In this document: piece by piece, positions 5,909-6,272 of the stretch
Layout of the letters: every line of letters begins with the position of its first letter
How positions within the stretch are numbered: the stretch's first letter is position 1
Origin: Chloroflexota bacterium
Lineage (GTDB): Bacteria; Chloroflexota; Limnocylindria; Limnocylindrales; CSP1-4
DNA length: 6,272 nucleotides
Reading direction: 5' to 3'
NCBI GenBank assembly: GCA_021802185.1
Contig: JAKAAV010000144.1
Coordinates: forward strand, 1 to 6,272
Program-made: the position numbers and the translations under genes
The notes under the pieces: model-generated
Told to the model about the DNA's origin: nothing
Database searches by the model: none
The model's input: the letters and a program-made list of their open reading frames with translations, nothing else

Positions 5909-6272
5909 GGGTAGAGGGGGAGCTGCTCGAGCCCGGTCGTCTCGGGAAGGCCGCTCACGATGTTGAGCGACTGCACCGCCTGCCCGGCGGCGCCCTTGAC
6001 GAGGTTGTCGGTCACGGCGATCGCCAGGATCCGCCCGCTCCGGGTGTCGAGCCGGACGTGCACGCGGCACAGGTTGCTGCCGGTCACGGTCTTCGTCGAG
6101 GGCGGCGCGGGCGCGACCTGCACGAACGGCTCACTTCCGTACATCTCGCCGTACAGGTCGTCCAGTTCCGCCTGGCTCACCGGCCGCGACGGCCGCACGT
6201 AACAGGTGGCGAGCAGCCCGCGGGTCATGGGCACCAGGTGCGGCGTGAAGACCAGGCACGCCATCCACTCGG
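5905..6272 (-). CDS. argC: N-acetyl-gamma-glutamyl-phosphate reductase, C-terminal part
   Basis: Reduces N-acetylglutamyl phosphate to the semialdehyde with NADPH. Only the last 121 or so residues are in the window; the 5' end lies beyond the right edge. The visible part begins EWMACLVFTPHLVPMTRG, the family block that follows the catalytic histidine region. It continues with TKTVTGSN, DNLVKGAAGQAVQSLN and a standard GLPE..GL C-terminus. The NADPH-binding fold and the catalytic cysteine are not visible, so completeness cannot be judged. ATGs inside the fragment are not the start because conserved family sequence already precedes them. The stop overlaps the argJ GTG by four bases. DNLVKGAAGQ supports ArgC over other semialdehyde dehydrogenases, although the LysY homologue shares much of it; argJ next door favours ArgC. 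Confidence 0.95.
   Translation of the reverse strand, partial: EWMACLVFTPHLVPMTRGLLATCYVRPSRPVSQAELDDLYGEMYGSEPFVQVAPAPPSTKTVTGSNLCRVHVRLDTRSGRILAIAVTDNLVKGAAGQAVQSLNIVSGLPETTGLEQLPLYP

Noticed and set aside
3267..5966. 899-residue plus-strand open frame opposite argR, argB and argJ
   Set aside because: Its translation is Ser/Arg/Ala/Pro-rich low-complexity sequence antisense to three well-identified enzymes. Its length reflects the scarcity of stop codons at high GC.

Overview
This window is very GC-rich with dense, tightly packed genes. Every gene I can support lies on the minus strand, so transcription runs from the right end towards the left. The organism looks like a high-GC environmental bacterium. 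Gene content and protein style fit Actinomycetota or a high-GC Chloroflexota lineage, but nothing here (no rRNA, no clade-specific marker) settles the phylum.

The right five sixths, from the right edge down to about 1093, is an arginine biosynthesis cluster. In transcription order it holds argC (N-terminus cut off by the window edge), argJ, argB, argR, argG and a short stand-alone N-acetylglutamate synthase (argA type). argC/argJ and argJ/argB overlap by four bases (GTGA). argR follows argB by 10 bases, its Shine-Dalgarno sharing the last base of the argB stop. argG follows after 84 bases and argA after another 70. Together they make N-acetylglutamate (ArgA, ArgJ), phosphorylate it (ArgB), reduce it (ArgC), recycle or release the acetyl group (ArgJ), and turn citrulline into argininosuccinate (ArgG), with ArgR as the arginine-responsive regulator. 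argD, argF and argH are absent from the visible part and must lie elsewhere if the pathway is complete.

Between argA and the left gene is a 309-base non-coding stretch. It holds a GC hairpin shortly after argA, a 27-bp inverted repeat built from LacI-family-like operator halves, and a second GC-rich 20-bp dyad. To its left is the start of a MalF/UgpA-type sugar ABC transporter permease, truncated by the left edge. The LacI-like site suggests this transporter is a separate, carbohydrate-controlled unit.

I found no mobile element, CRISPR array, RNA gene or clearly new system. The points worth a second look are the two promoter-region dyads, the low-complexity tail on ArgG, the ArgJ N-terminus and motif departures, and the placement of a short NAGS beside an ArgJ.
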